Of a DNA stretch of 64,000 nt, positions 15,763 through 24,000 are shown piece by piece. Source of the stretch: Parabacteroides sp. (GTDB taxonomy: Bacteria > Bacteroidota > Bacteroidia > Bacteroidales > Tannerellaceae). Position 1 is the first letter of the stretch, and every line of letters begins with the position of its first letter. Below the pieces are notes generated by a model. That model had not been told where the DNA came from. It did not search any database and was given only the letters and a program-made list of their open reading frames with translations. Location of the stretch: positions 1 to 64,000 of the forward strand of contig JAGBDR010000025.1 of the NCBI GenBank assembly GCA_017937385.1. Direction: 5' to 3'. Made by a program: the position numbers and the translations under genes.

Positions 15763-18171
15763 TTATTCGTTGCATTTGAATGCATAGACATTGCCACCGA
15801 AGTCGGTTGCGAAGATCATGCTGCCGTTTGTCGTCAGGTTGGAGAATAGCGGGGCGCCTGTTTTGTGTTTCCAGACTGTGTGTCCGCTTTCCTTGTCTAC
15901 GCCATAGAGGATGCCGTCGGATGCTCCGAAGTAAATCGTATTTCCGATGAGCAACGGGTTTGTCTCGATCGTGGCAACCGGATGGCGGGAGTAAGGCGCT
16001 GTGTAGACCAGTGCCGGAGAGGTCTGGGCTTTCCATCTGACTTCGAATGTCTCCCGGTCGAGTGCGATCAGGCCGTCAGTCTGTGTCCCGAAGACAATCA
16101 GCTTGTCCGTGACCAACGGGGTTGAATTGACCTGGACGTTGAACGGCAATTCTTTGCGGACAATGACTTTTCCCGAACGGCTGTCGATGATGAATAGCGA
16201 CTGGCGCGAAGCGACATAAAGCAAGTTGCCGACACAGGCCGGTGTCGCGCCTCTGTCCGAGATGCCGTCTTTATCCAGTTGCCAAAGCTGTTCTCCTGTT
16301 TGTGCATCGTTGCCATACAGTCCGTGCCAGTTGGCACCTGAAACGACTACACCGTTAGCCAACAGGGGCGTCGATGTCGTGGCTTCTCCCTGCGACCAGC
16401 CTTTGTTCAGCCAGACGGCTTCGCCTGTTTTCCCGTTGTATGCTCCGAATGCCTTTCCGCTTCCGGCATAGACCACGCCTTTGGCGGCTGTCAGCCCGTC
16501 AACTAAGACGGGAAGGCCGGCGACATTCATCTTTTTGTCCCATTTCAGTTTGCCGGTCTGTGCGTCGATGGCGTATAGATAGCCTTCCGCATCCTGTGCG
16601 AAGACCGTTCCTTCGTCAGCGGCGATGTTGTTTTTGATGGAGTTGCGGACCGGATATTTCCATTGCACTTCCCCGCTCTTTGCATCCAGCGCGAAGACGG
16701 CGCCTTCTCCTTTCAGGTCTTCATCGAGGGAAGCGACATACACTTTGTCGCCGACAACGACCGGAGAAGAGAAATACAGGTTGGCATTGACATTGCGGGT
16801 CCATGCCAGCCGAGGTGTTTGTCCATCAGGCTCTTCCGGCTGATACACGAAAGAGGAACGGCTGACGGCTGTTTCTCCATTGTTGAACAACGCTTTTGCT
16901 GTGATGAAAACCCGTTTGCCTTTGCAGGTTGCCGGGAGTTGCGACGTGCCGGACCAGTTCCAGTCTGTCGTCTGGACCAGTTGGGTTTCCGGTTGTACGG
17001 TCTTGCCATCCAACGTGCAGCTATAAGTAACACGCACAGTGGGAGCGGTTGCATGATAGGTGTTGACCGATACCGGGATCTTTCCGTCTGCCGTCACGGC
17101 GCAGGCATCGTTGGCGATAGAGGCGATTTCGATAGACTTATTTATATAGGTATAGCGAAGCGCGGTCCGGACATCTCCTTTCCGGTCTACATCAATCACG
17201 CGGAAAGCGGAAGTCGAGTGGTCGATTCCCCCTTTGTCGAGCGTCGCGGTCGAGATGGTCAGGACATCGCCTTGTTTCCGCACGAAATGGTTGTGCCAAT
17301 GGCCGTACAGCCAAGCTTTCAGGTTGTGTTCGTTCAGGTTGACCCGTTCGTTGTCGTTGATACCGAAAATGAACTCGTTGCCGTAAGTCAACAGGTCGTG
17401 GTTGAAGACAATGACCGGTTTGCCCGTCGGAACCTGCGCCAGGTCATTCTTCATCCAGCGGTAGACATCTTCTCGGGTATAGCCGGGCTGATGGTCGCCT
17501 CCCGCCATCGGAGTCACGATGTAGTGAGTGCTGCCGAAGTCGAAGGAATAATAGACCGGACCGTAAACACGCTCGAAGACCTCTTCCCCGTATTTCCCCT
17601 TTACCAAGTCATGGTTGCCGACGCAGTAGAACATCGGGCAGTCCATGTTTGACGTGTTCATCAGGTGGATATGGTTCCTCAATCCGTTCTCGTAACAGAT
17701 GTCGCCGGTGTGGATGATGAATGCGATATCCTGGTTGGCGGCATAGTCGCGGATGTTGTTTGCCCAGTCTTCCTGGTTCATCGTGTTGAATATCTCGGTG
17801 TCGGAGATGTGGATGAACTTGTGGCTGCCGTCCGGCCGGATGCGTCCTTGCCAGGTTTGCAGCCCGAAGTCGTAAGTCTGTCCGTCCCCTTTGATCCGTT
17901 GATAATAGCGGTTGTCTGTCTTGTAACCGGAAGGAGTGGTGATGAAGATAAACCGTTCTCGTTCATGTCCGGGAAGCGTGTAAAGCCCTTCGGCATTTGT
18001 TTTCACCACGTTTAAGCCGTCGGAAACCCGGACGTCTTTTAATACTTTCTCTCCTTTGTCATAGATTCCGTTCCGGTTGGAATCGATGTACACGCGGCCT
18101 TGATACGCGGCGTTGGCCTGCGTGATTGCCGCACAACTTAGTAATAGCAGTATAAGTTTCTTCTTTCCCAT
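15763..18171 (-). CDS. Secreted calcineurin-like phosphoesterase fused to a PQQ-type beta-propeller
   Basis: 802 residues. Signal peptide (MGKKKLILLLLSCAAITQANA), a SdrD-B-like N-terminal domain (YQGRVYIDSNRNGIYDKGEK, ~22-95), then a metallophosphoesterase core with HISDTE, HTGDICYENG, YCVGNHD, FNHD and YGHWHNH as metal ligands (~118-300), a beta-sandwich region, and from ~450 a propeller of PQQ/WD-like blades such as VFALDAKSGEVQWKYPVRNS and LYAIDAQTGKLKWDKKMNV. The N-domain plus phosphatase pairing is common in Bacteroidales; the C-terminal propeller is less usual. Substrate unknown, possibly a periplasmic phosphoester. Its ATG directly follows the meaB stop (TAAATG), so it is cotranscribed with meaB. 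Confidence 0.88.
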   Translation of the reverse strand: MGKKKLILLLLSCAAITQANAAYQGRVYIDSNRNGIYDKGEKVLKDVRVSDGLNVVKTNAEGLYTLPGHERERFIFITTPSGYKTDNRYYQRIKGDGQTYDFGLQTWQGRIRPDGSHKFIHISDTEIFNTMNQEDWANNIRDYAANQDIAFIIHTGDICYENGLRNHIHLMNTSNMDCPMFYCVGNHDLVKGKYGEEVFERVYGPVYYSFDFGSTHYIVTPMAGGDHQPGYTREDVYRWMKNDLAQVPTGKPVIVFNHDLLTYGNEFIFGINDNERVNLNEHNLKAWLYGHWHNHFVRKQGDVLTISTATLDKGGIDHSTSAFRVIDVDRKGDVRTALRYTYINKSIEIASIANDACAVTADGKIPVSVNTYHATAPTVRVTYSCTLDGKTVQPETQLVQTTDWNWSGTSQLPATCKGKRVFITAKALFNNGETAVSRSSFVYQPEEPDGQTPRLAWTRNVNANLYFSSPVVVGDKVYVASLDEDLKGEGAVFALDAKSGEVQWKYPVRNSIKNNIAADEGTVFAQDAEGYLYAIDAQTGKLKWDKKMNVAGLPVLVDGLTAAKGVVYAGSGKAFGAYNGKTGEAVWLNKGWSQGEATTSTPLLANGVVVSGANWHGLYGNDAQTGEQLWQLDKDGISDRGATPACVGNLLYVASRQSLFIIDSRSGKVIVRKELPFNVQVNSTPLVTDKLIVFGTQTDGLIALDRETFEVRWKAQTSPALVYTAPYSRHPVATIETNPLLIGNTIYFGASDGILYGVDKESGHTVWKHKTGAPLFSNLTTNGSMIFATDFGGNVYAFKCNE

Positions 18172-19272
18172 TTATTTGTTTGCAGATAGGTTTTCCAAAA
18201 ACAGGTCCATCATCCGTTTGGCGGCGACGAACGAACTGATCTCGTTGTTCAAGACCTGCCGTTCCGTGAAGTTCAACATCCGTTCCACCGCCGGGTTGTG
18301 ATAGAATGTTTCGCGAAGCGTGTCGTTGATGCTTTCGTACATCCAATACTTGGCCTGTTCGTTTCGCTTGTAGTCGAAGTAACCGTTCTTTTGGGTGAAT
18401 GCCATGTATTCTCCGACCATGTCCCAGATCTCTTTGATCCCCAAGTTGTAGTAGCCGGAATAGGTCAGTACTTTCGGGAACCAGCCGGATTCGGGCGCTG
18501 GGAACAGGTGCAGGGCGTTGCGGAACTGTGCCGCCGCCAACTTGGCCTTTTCCAGATTGTCGCCATCCGCCTTGTTGATGATGATCCCGTCGGCCATCTC
18601 CATGATGCCGCGCTTGATGCCTTGCAGTTCGTCCCCCGTTCCGGCCAATTGGATGAGCAGGAAGAAATCGACCATCGAATGGACCGCCGTCTCGCTTTGT
18701 CCGACACCGACCGTTTCGACAAATACCGTGTCGAATCCGGCGGCTTCGCAGAGCACGATCGTTTCGCGTGTCTTACGGGCCACACCGCCTAAGGAACCGG
18801 CCGATGGCGAAGGGCGGATGAAAGCGTTCTTTTCGCGTGACAGAGCTTCCATGCGGGTTTTGTCGCCGAGGATGCTGCCTTTTGAGCGTTCGCTACTGGG
18901 GTCGATCGCCAACACTGCCAGTTTACGCCCTTCTCCGATCAGGTGCATACCGAACGCATCGATCGAAGTGCTTTTACCGGCTCCCGGTACTCCGGTGATG
19001 CCGATACGGACCGACTTGCCTGCGTGAGGCAGGCATCTCTCGATAATCTCCTGGGCTACTTGCTGGTGTTCGTATTTGGCACTTTCCACCAGTGTTACCG
19101 CCTGGCTGAGGATCGTGATGTTCCCTTTCAGGATACCTTCCACAAATTCAGCGGGCGTGTAGGCTCTGCGTTGGATCCTTTTTTTCAGATAAGGATTTAC
19201 GGTCGGTACATCGGCGACTCCCTTGTTCACCTTTAATCCTTTGTACAGATCGTCGTTTTCGGGGTGTTCCAT
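18172..19272 (-). CDS. meaB: Methylmalonyl-CoA mutase-associated GTPase MeaB
   Basis: G3E-family P-loop GTPase that protects and reloads the B12-dependent methylmalonyl-CoA mutase. 366 residues with the Walker A GVPGAGKSTSIDAFG (~99-113), DPSSERSKGSILGDKTRME, FVETVGVGQSET and the base-recognition segment INKADG. Start is the ATG giving MEHPENDD; the longer frame reads through the AATTGTC intergenic repeat (giving MSIVNYQLSIKI) and is rejected. The mutase subunits are not in this window. The TAA abuts the ATG of the phosphatase fusion. Confidence 0.95.
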   Translation of the reverse strand: MEHPENDDLYKGLKVNKGVADVPTVNPYLKKRIQRRAYTPAEFVEGILKGNITILSQAVTLVESAKYEHQQVAQEIIERCLPHAGKSVRIGITGVPGAGKSTSIDAFGMHLIGEGRKLAVLAIDPSSERSKGSILGDKTRMEALSREKNAFIRPSPSAGSLGGVARKTRETIVLCEAAGFDTVFVETVGVGQSETAVHSMVDFFLLIQLAGTGDELQGIKRGIMEMADGIIINKADGDNLEKAKLAAAQFRNALHLFPAPESGWFPKVLTYSGYYNLGIKEIWDMVGEYMAFTQKNGYFDYKRNEQAKYWMYESINDTLRETFYHNPAVERMLNFTERQVLNNEISSFVAAKRMMDLFLENLSANK

Positions 19273-19278
19273 GATTTT

Positions 19279-19339
19279 AATTGACAATTGATAATTGACA
19301 ATTGACAATTAGGAAGACATAAATAATTGTCAATTGTCT
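19279..19339. repeat. AATTGTC hairpin repeat, copy 1
   Basis: Arms GACAATTGACAATT and AATTGTCAATTGTC are perfect inverted copies separated by a short loop, with an extra degenerate unit (TTGATAATT) on the left. Lies between the DUF1573 and meaB genes on a shared strand. Same family as 37561-37620, 46954-47012, 50160-50245 and, in short form, 59884-59904. Confidence 0.88.
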
Positions 19340-19344
19340 ATGGG

Positions 19345-20460
19345 TTATTTTTCCGCTGTCACCTTTACCAACCGTACCGGACCGTTCGGGTCGTTGCATA
19401 CGAAATTGATGAGGGCTTCCAGTTTCGTCTTTATCTCTTTCGGGCGGATCGTCACTTTGAAAGTGGCTGTCGCACCCGGTTTGATTTCTTTTTTACCACC
19501 GGAAACGGCTACCCGTTCGTCGTCGCAGGTCGCGCTGTAGATGACAAGCGGTGATTTTCCGGAGTTGGTAATCTCGATCGTACCGCTTACCCGGCCACCG
19601 ACCAGTGGGATGAAACTGCCTTTGTTGGGGAGTTTGCCGAAGTCGAGCAAGGTCCCGGACAACTGGGCTACCGGAGCTTTCGCTTTCTCGGATGCGGTCA
19701 GTTTGCTGAAATCGTCTATGAGGTTGGCGGCAACGGACAGGTGGCTTTCCGTCCCCTTTTTCTGGCCGACACTCTCGACGGTCAACGGGATTTCGGCTGT
19801 CAAACGGCCTTTCCGTTTCGCCTCTTTGGCACTGATCAGGATGGAGATTTCGCCTGTCTCACCCGGAGCCAGTTTGGTCGGATTGGCCACGATGTTCAGG
19901 TAATGGGGCACTTTTCCGATCTGGATCTCCAAGGAGGTCTTTCCCTCATTGATGACGCTGATCTTTTCGCCCAAGGTCTCTTCCGGCCGGACAGTGCTGT
20001 AGAGGACACTCTTGGTCTGCATCTTCAGGTCGCCGATGTTATACGGATAGACCAATATGGGCTGAACCTCTTTGGGAGTCACGTTTCCTTTGATCCCTAA
20101 AGAAAAACTGCCTTTTTTGCCGTTGCTGTAGATGGATATGGTCTTGTAGAAAGGACCGGGACGTCCTTTCGGGTTGTAAGTTACCTTGACATCCCCGGTC
20201 TTTCCCGGAGCGATGGGTTCTTTGGTCCATTCGGGTTGCGTGCAGCCGCAGGAGGCTGTGATCCGCGTGATGACGAGCGGACCGTTACCTGTGTTTTTGA
20301 TTGTAAATACATGACTTGCCAATCCATCCGATTCACTGATCGTGCCGAAGTTATAGATCAGTTCGTCTGCACTGATTTGGGCATCGTTTTGTGCCGATAT
20401 ACAGTTTATGGCAAACCATATACCGGCAAGTATAAAGACCAGTTTGTTTCTGTTCAACAT
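19345..20460 (-). CDS. DUF1573 domain protein, large paralogue
   Basis: 371-residue exported protein (signal peptide MLNRNKLVFILAGIWFAINCISAQ). The first ~100 residues after the signal are a DUF1573/ASPM-SPD-2-Hydin-like immunoglobulin fold (FGTISESDGLASHVFTIKNT, ASCGCTQPEWTKEPIAPGKT); the remaining ~240 residues look like two more such folds (LEIQIGKVPHYLNIVANPTK; TIEITNSGKSPLVIYSATCD). The family is abundant in Bacteroidota and its molecular role is unsettled. The first domain is close to the whole protein encoded just upstream at 20486-20866. Confidence 0.85.
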   Translation of the reverse strand: MLNRNKLVFILAGIWFAINCISAQNDAQISADELIYNFGTISESDGLASHVFTIKNTGNGPLVITRITASCGCTQPEWTKEPIAPGKTGDVKVTYNPKGRPGPFYKTISIYSNGKKGSFSLGIKGNVTPKEVQPILVYPYNIGDLKMQTKSVLYSTVRPEETLGEKISVINEGKTSLEIQIGKVPHYLNIVANPTKLAPGETGEISILISAKEAKRKGRLTAEIPLTVESVGQKKGTESHLSVAANLIDDFSKLTASEKAKAPVAQLSGTLLDFGKLPNKGSFIPLVGGRVSGTIEITNSGKSPLVIYSATCDDERVAVSGGKKEIKPGATATFKVTIRPKEIKTKLEALINFVCNDPNGPVRLVKVTAEK

Positions 20461-20485
20461 GCTTTATCGTTCGTTTTTCCTGTTA

Positions 20486-20866
20486 TTATTCTACTTCTCC
20501 CCGGATCGTCAGGATGAAACTGCCGGTTTTGCCGTTGCTGTATACGGAAATGGTCTTGGTGAAGGGACCGACGCGGTCTTTCGGGTTGTAGGTGATTTTG
20601 ATGTCGCCTGTCTTTCCCGGGGCAATCGGTTCTTTGGTCCATTCCGGTGTCGTACAGCCGCAAGAGGCGATGACACGTGTCAAGACTAACGGCGCTTCGC
20701 CTGTGTTTTTTATTTGGAATGTATGCGACACATTGCCGTTCGCTTCCTTGATTGTTCCGAAATCGAATGAAGTTTCTTCTGCCGATATAACGGCTTTCTT
20801 CTGTTGGGCTGATGCCATTCCTGTTGCCAGCAAGATGGCCATACAAATAAAAATAATCTGTTTCAT
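20486..20866 (-). CDS. DUF1573 domain protein, single-domain paralogue
   Basis: 126 residues: signal peptide (MKQIIFICMAILLATGMASA) and one DUF1573 immunoglobulin-like domain with ASCGCTTPEWTKEPIAPGKT. That 20-residue block differs from the downstream paralogue at one position, and DNA identity is also high, so this is a tandem duplication. 25 bp before the next gene; probably cotranscribed. Function unknown; an envelope location is expected. Confidence 0.87.
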   Translation of the reverse strand: MKQIIFICMAILLATGMASAQQKKAVISAEETSFDFGTIKEANGNVSHTFQIKNTGEAPLVLTRVIASCGCTTPEWTKEPIAPGKTGDIKITYNPKDRVGPFTKTISVYSNGKTGSFILTIRGEVE

Positions 20867-20942
20867 CTTCTCTTTTTATTTTGCGATTGATTAGAATGCA
20901 AAGATAATTATAAATTGGTAACTATACTCAAATATGCCGATA

Positions 20943-21025
20943 ACAATGCCCATCGTAAGGTTGTTTGGATGGGCATTGTTAGATCCTTTGAATAGGCATT
21001 GTAACGACCTTATGATGGGCATTGT
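20943..21025. repeat. Array built on GATGGGCATTGT
   Basis: ACAATGCCCATC (20943-20954) is followed by its perfect inverted copy GATGGGCATTGT (20968-20979), a degenerate copy AATAGGCATTGT (20991-21002) and another exact copy (21014-21025); the direct copies are 23 bp apart. The outer arms also pair over about 23 bp with few mismatches. Located just past the alpha-2-macroglobulin stop (minus strand), so it may act as a transcript-end hairpin, although no T tract follows. Confidence 0.8.
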
Positions 21026-21032
21026 CATTTTC

Positions 21033-24000
21033 TTATTCCGCCCGGACCCTGTTTCCTTCCGTATGGGAGACGAATTCAGGGGCATAGAGGCATTGGATCG
21101 TGCTGATTCCGCCGGCATATTCACCTGTGCGTGAAACATATACGGAATACTCCAGGACAAAAGTCCCTTGTGGCAGGCGTTCGAAGAAGAAATTCTCTGA
21201 TACATCGGTCGGCGACTGGTAGTACCGGACGCCGTCTCTGTATACAGAACCGGAAAGTGGGTTAGCCGGTTCAAAACATCCGGCACGAAGGTCTTTCAGG
21301 CAGACGTAATCCATCTCGCGATCGGTGTGGACAACGAGGCGGACGATCACTTTGTCGCCGATCCGGAGCGGTTGTTCCGGGGTGACGGGGCGGAGTTGCG
21401 GTCCGGTTCCGTCATTCGTCTCTACGAACAGCTTCTTTTCGACGTTCAGGACTCCTTTTTGTTTCTTTATGTCGTTGATGTGTTGGAAATACTGCGTGTA
21501 GACAGCTCCCCATGCGGGTGCTGGACCCTCTTTCCGGATGGAAAGGGTGTTTCTTTCGGATGCGGTCGTCTGGTCTTCCGCTACCGTTACTTTCAGGTAG
21601 CCGGTTGCCGTCTCGCCGTTGGCCGTGCTATAGGTTTGTTGGCCCCATTGGGCCGTGCAGGTGTTATGGGTGTCCAGCCAGTCGCTGCCCGTCAGGAGCA
21701 AAGCGTAGATGGCGTTGACCGTTGCCGGCACGGATTCCCAGTGCTGCGTCCGCTTCTGGCTGAGCAGCCATTGTTTCAGACGGTCCGTTTCCTGTTTGTC
21801 GGGCGAGATTTCCTGGAAGAGAGCCATCAGTTGGCAATGGGTGTCGAGCGGGGAGGCAAAGGAATCGCTCCCTCGGCGGTTGTTCGCCCAGTACATGCCT
21901 TTGTCCGATGAGGTCGAAGCCGTTTTGCGCAACCAGGCGATGATCTTTCCGGCTGCCTCTTTCTTTCCGTTCCGCCATAACAGCCCAGCTATTTCTCCTT
22001 TCCCGTAGAGGGATTGTTTGTCCCATTGCTTTTCCGCCAAGTCCGTATAGTAGCGGATTGCCTCGCGTGCCGAACCTAATTCCGGAATGTCGCGGTAATG
22101 GCTGCGGACGAACAGGTATTCGATTTCCCACGGCAAGATGTCGTTCCGTTGCCAATTGGCGATTTTGAACAAGGCTTCATGGTCGCTTTGGATTTCCTGA
22201 TCCAGGAATGTCAAGGCCTTTATTTGCATCTCCTTTTCCTGTTGGTTGTATTCGACCGCATTCAGTTCGGTCAGTTGGCTCATCCCTTTCAGGATGTAGA
22301 GCGTGATTTCCCGGCTCGGGTACAGACCTTTGAACCAGCTCCAGCCTCCTTTCGGCGTTTGCAGGTCGAGGAGGTGGCGGAGAGCGGTTTCCCGTTGTCC
22401 GACTGCCCGGTTCAGGTCGAACAGGAGGGAGAGGCGTTGTTTCTGTTCCGTTTCATTGTCGGCATCCAATACCCATGGGGTTTCCTGCAGGAGGATGTTT
22501 TTCAACTCAGCGTTCTTTTCCAGGTTGGCATAGAGCGTAGAGGCGTTTCCGCCTTGTGCTTTCCACTGGCTGATGGCCTGTTGGATGCGCGGGTGGGCAG
22601 CGGCGATGTAGCTCGCCAGTGTGTTGCTGTAATAGGAGGCGAACCAGGAAATGGCGTTGTCGTTTTCCGGTTGGGCAAGGGTCGGCAATGCCTGTACGGC
22701 ATACCAAACCGGGTTGGCAGTCAGTTCCAGAGTCGTGCGGAATGGCCGGATGCCTTTTCCGTTTTTCAGCCGGATCACCTCCTCTTGTTTGTCGAACAGG
22801 TAAAACGGGGTGCTTTCCGTTACCAATATCTCGTTCGGCAGCACCGGAATCAGGTGTTGTTCGCCATCGCTTCCCTGGTCGGATTCGGCGATGATCCGGC
22901 AACCGATAACGCCGTTTGCAGAAGCCGGAACCCGGAATGACCAACTCACGGTCGTCGTACTGTCGGCTCCCAAGGTGAAAGGTTTCTGTGATTGGTGCAG
23001 GCTGACTACCGGCTGGTCGTTGTCCGGATCGAACAGTTCCAAGCGGGCGCGTCCGTCCAGCGTGCCGGAGGACTGGTTGCTGATTTGTGCCGTAAAGGTC
23101 ACTTCGTCGCCCTGGCGCAGGAAACGTGGCAGGTTGGGCGTTACCATCAGCGGTTTATGCGTGATGATCTCGCGGGACAGATAGCCGTACTGCAAGTCTT
23201 CCGTCTGGGCAAGCAATTGCAGCTTCCAGGTCGTGTTGCTTTCGGGTATCGTGAAACTGAACGACACGTCGCCGGCTTCGTCGGTCACTAAGGCCGGATA
23301 GAAGAAGGCGGTTTCGGCGAAGTTCTTGCGTAGCTTGATCGGTTCGGGCAATTCCTCCTCCGCAATGATATCCGCAACACCCTGGTCGGCCCGTACGGCG
23401 GATTCTTCCAGAACGGCGCTGTCTTCTGTGATGCTGAGGGCTTCGGCCACAGCCGGAGCAGCCGCCGATTTCATCATGACTCCGGATGCGTAGATGCGGT
23501 TACTTCCGTAGCGGGAGCCTAAAGACAATACATCCTGCCAGTTGAGGCGGTCGTACTGGTATTCGGGTATGAGCAGGTTCTTGTTTGTCCCCGTCTCGTA
23601 CTTGCTGTTGCTTGTAAAGGCTGTCCCTTCCGAGAATTGCGGGGCATAGAGATTAATATATCTTTTGGGGACGAATGACCAGCCGAAAGGCATGATCTTA
23701 TCTAATGATGTGTCGTACATACTGGCCAGTACTTCGGCTGTGGCAGCGACGGAGTCCACATCCGTAATACGGAATTTCCAGTTCTCCTTGTTGCCCGGCA
23801 ACAGGTGGTCGCGGAATGTCTCAGCTAGGATATTCAGTCTTCGGTCTGGCTGGCGGCGATAGACGGGAACCTGCTTGACGTACATTTTTCCTTCCTTGAC
23901 AAAGGTAAAGGTGACGGAAAACCCGTCTTCGTCCGTTTCCTTAAACGGGAGGCGAAACGTCCGATTTTCATCACTCATCCGGATGTATTTCCGTTCCGTG

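Noticed and set aside
16663..17652. 329-codon frame antisense to the phosphatase/propeller gene
   Set aside because: No recognisable domain; the opposite strand carries all phosphoesterase metal ligands.
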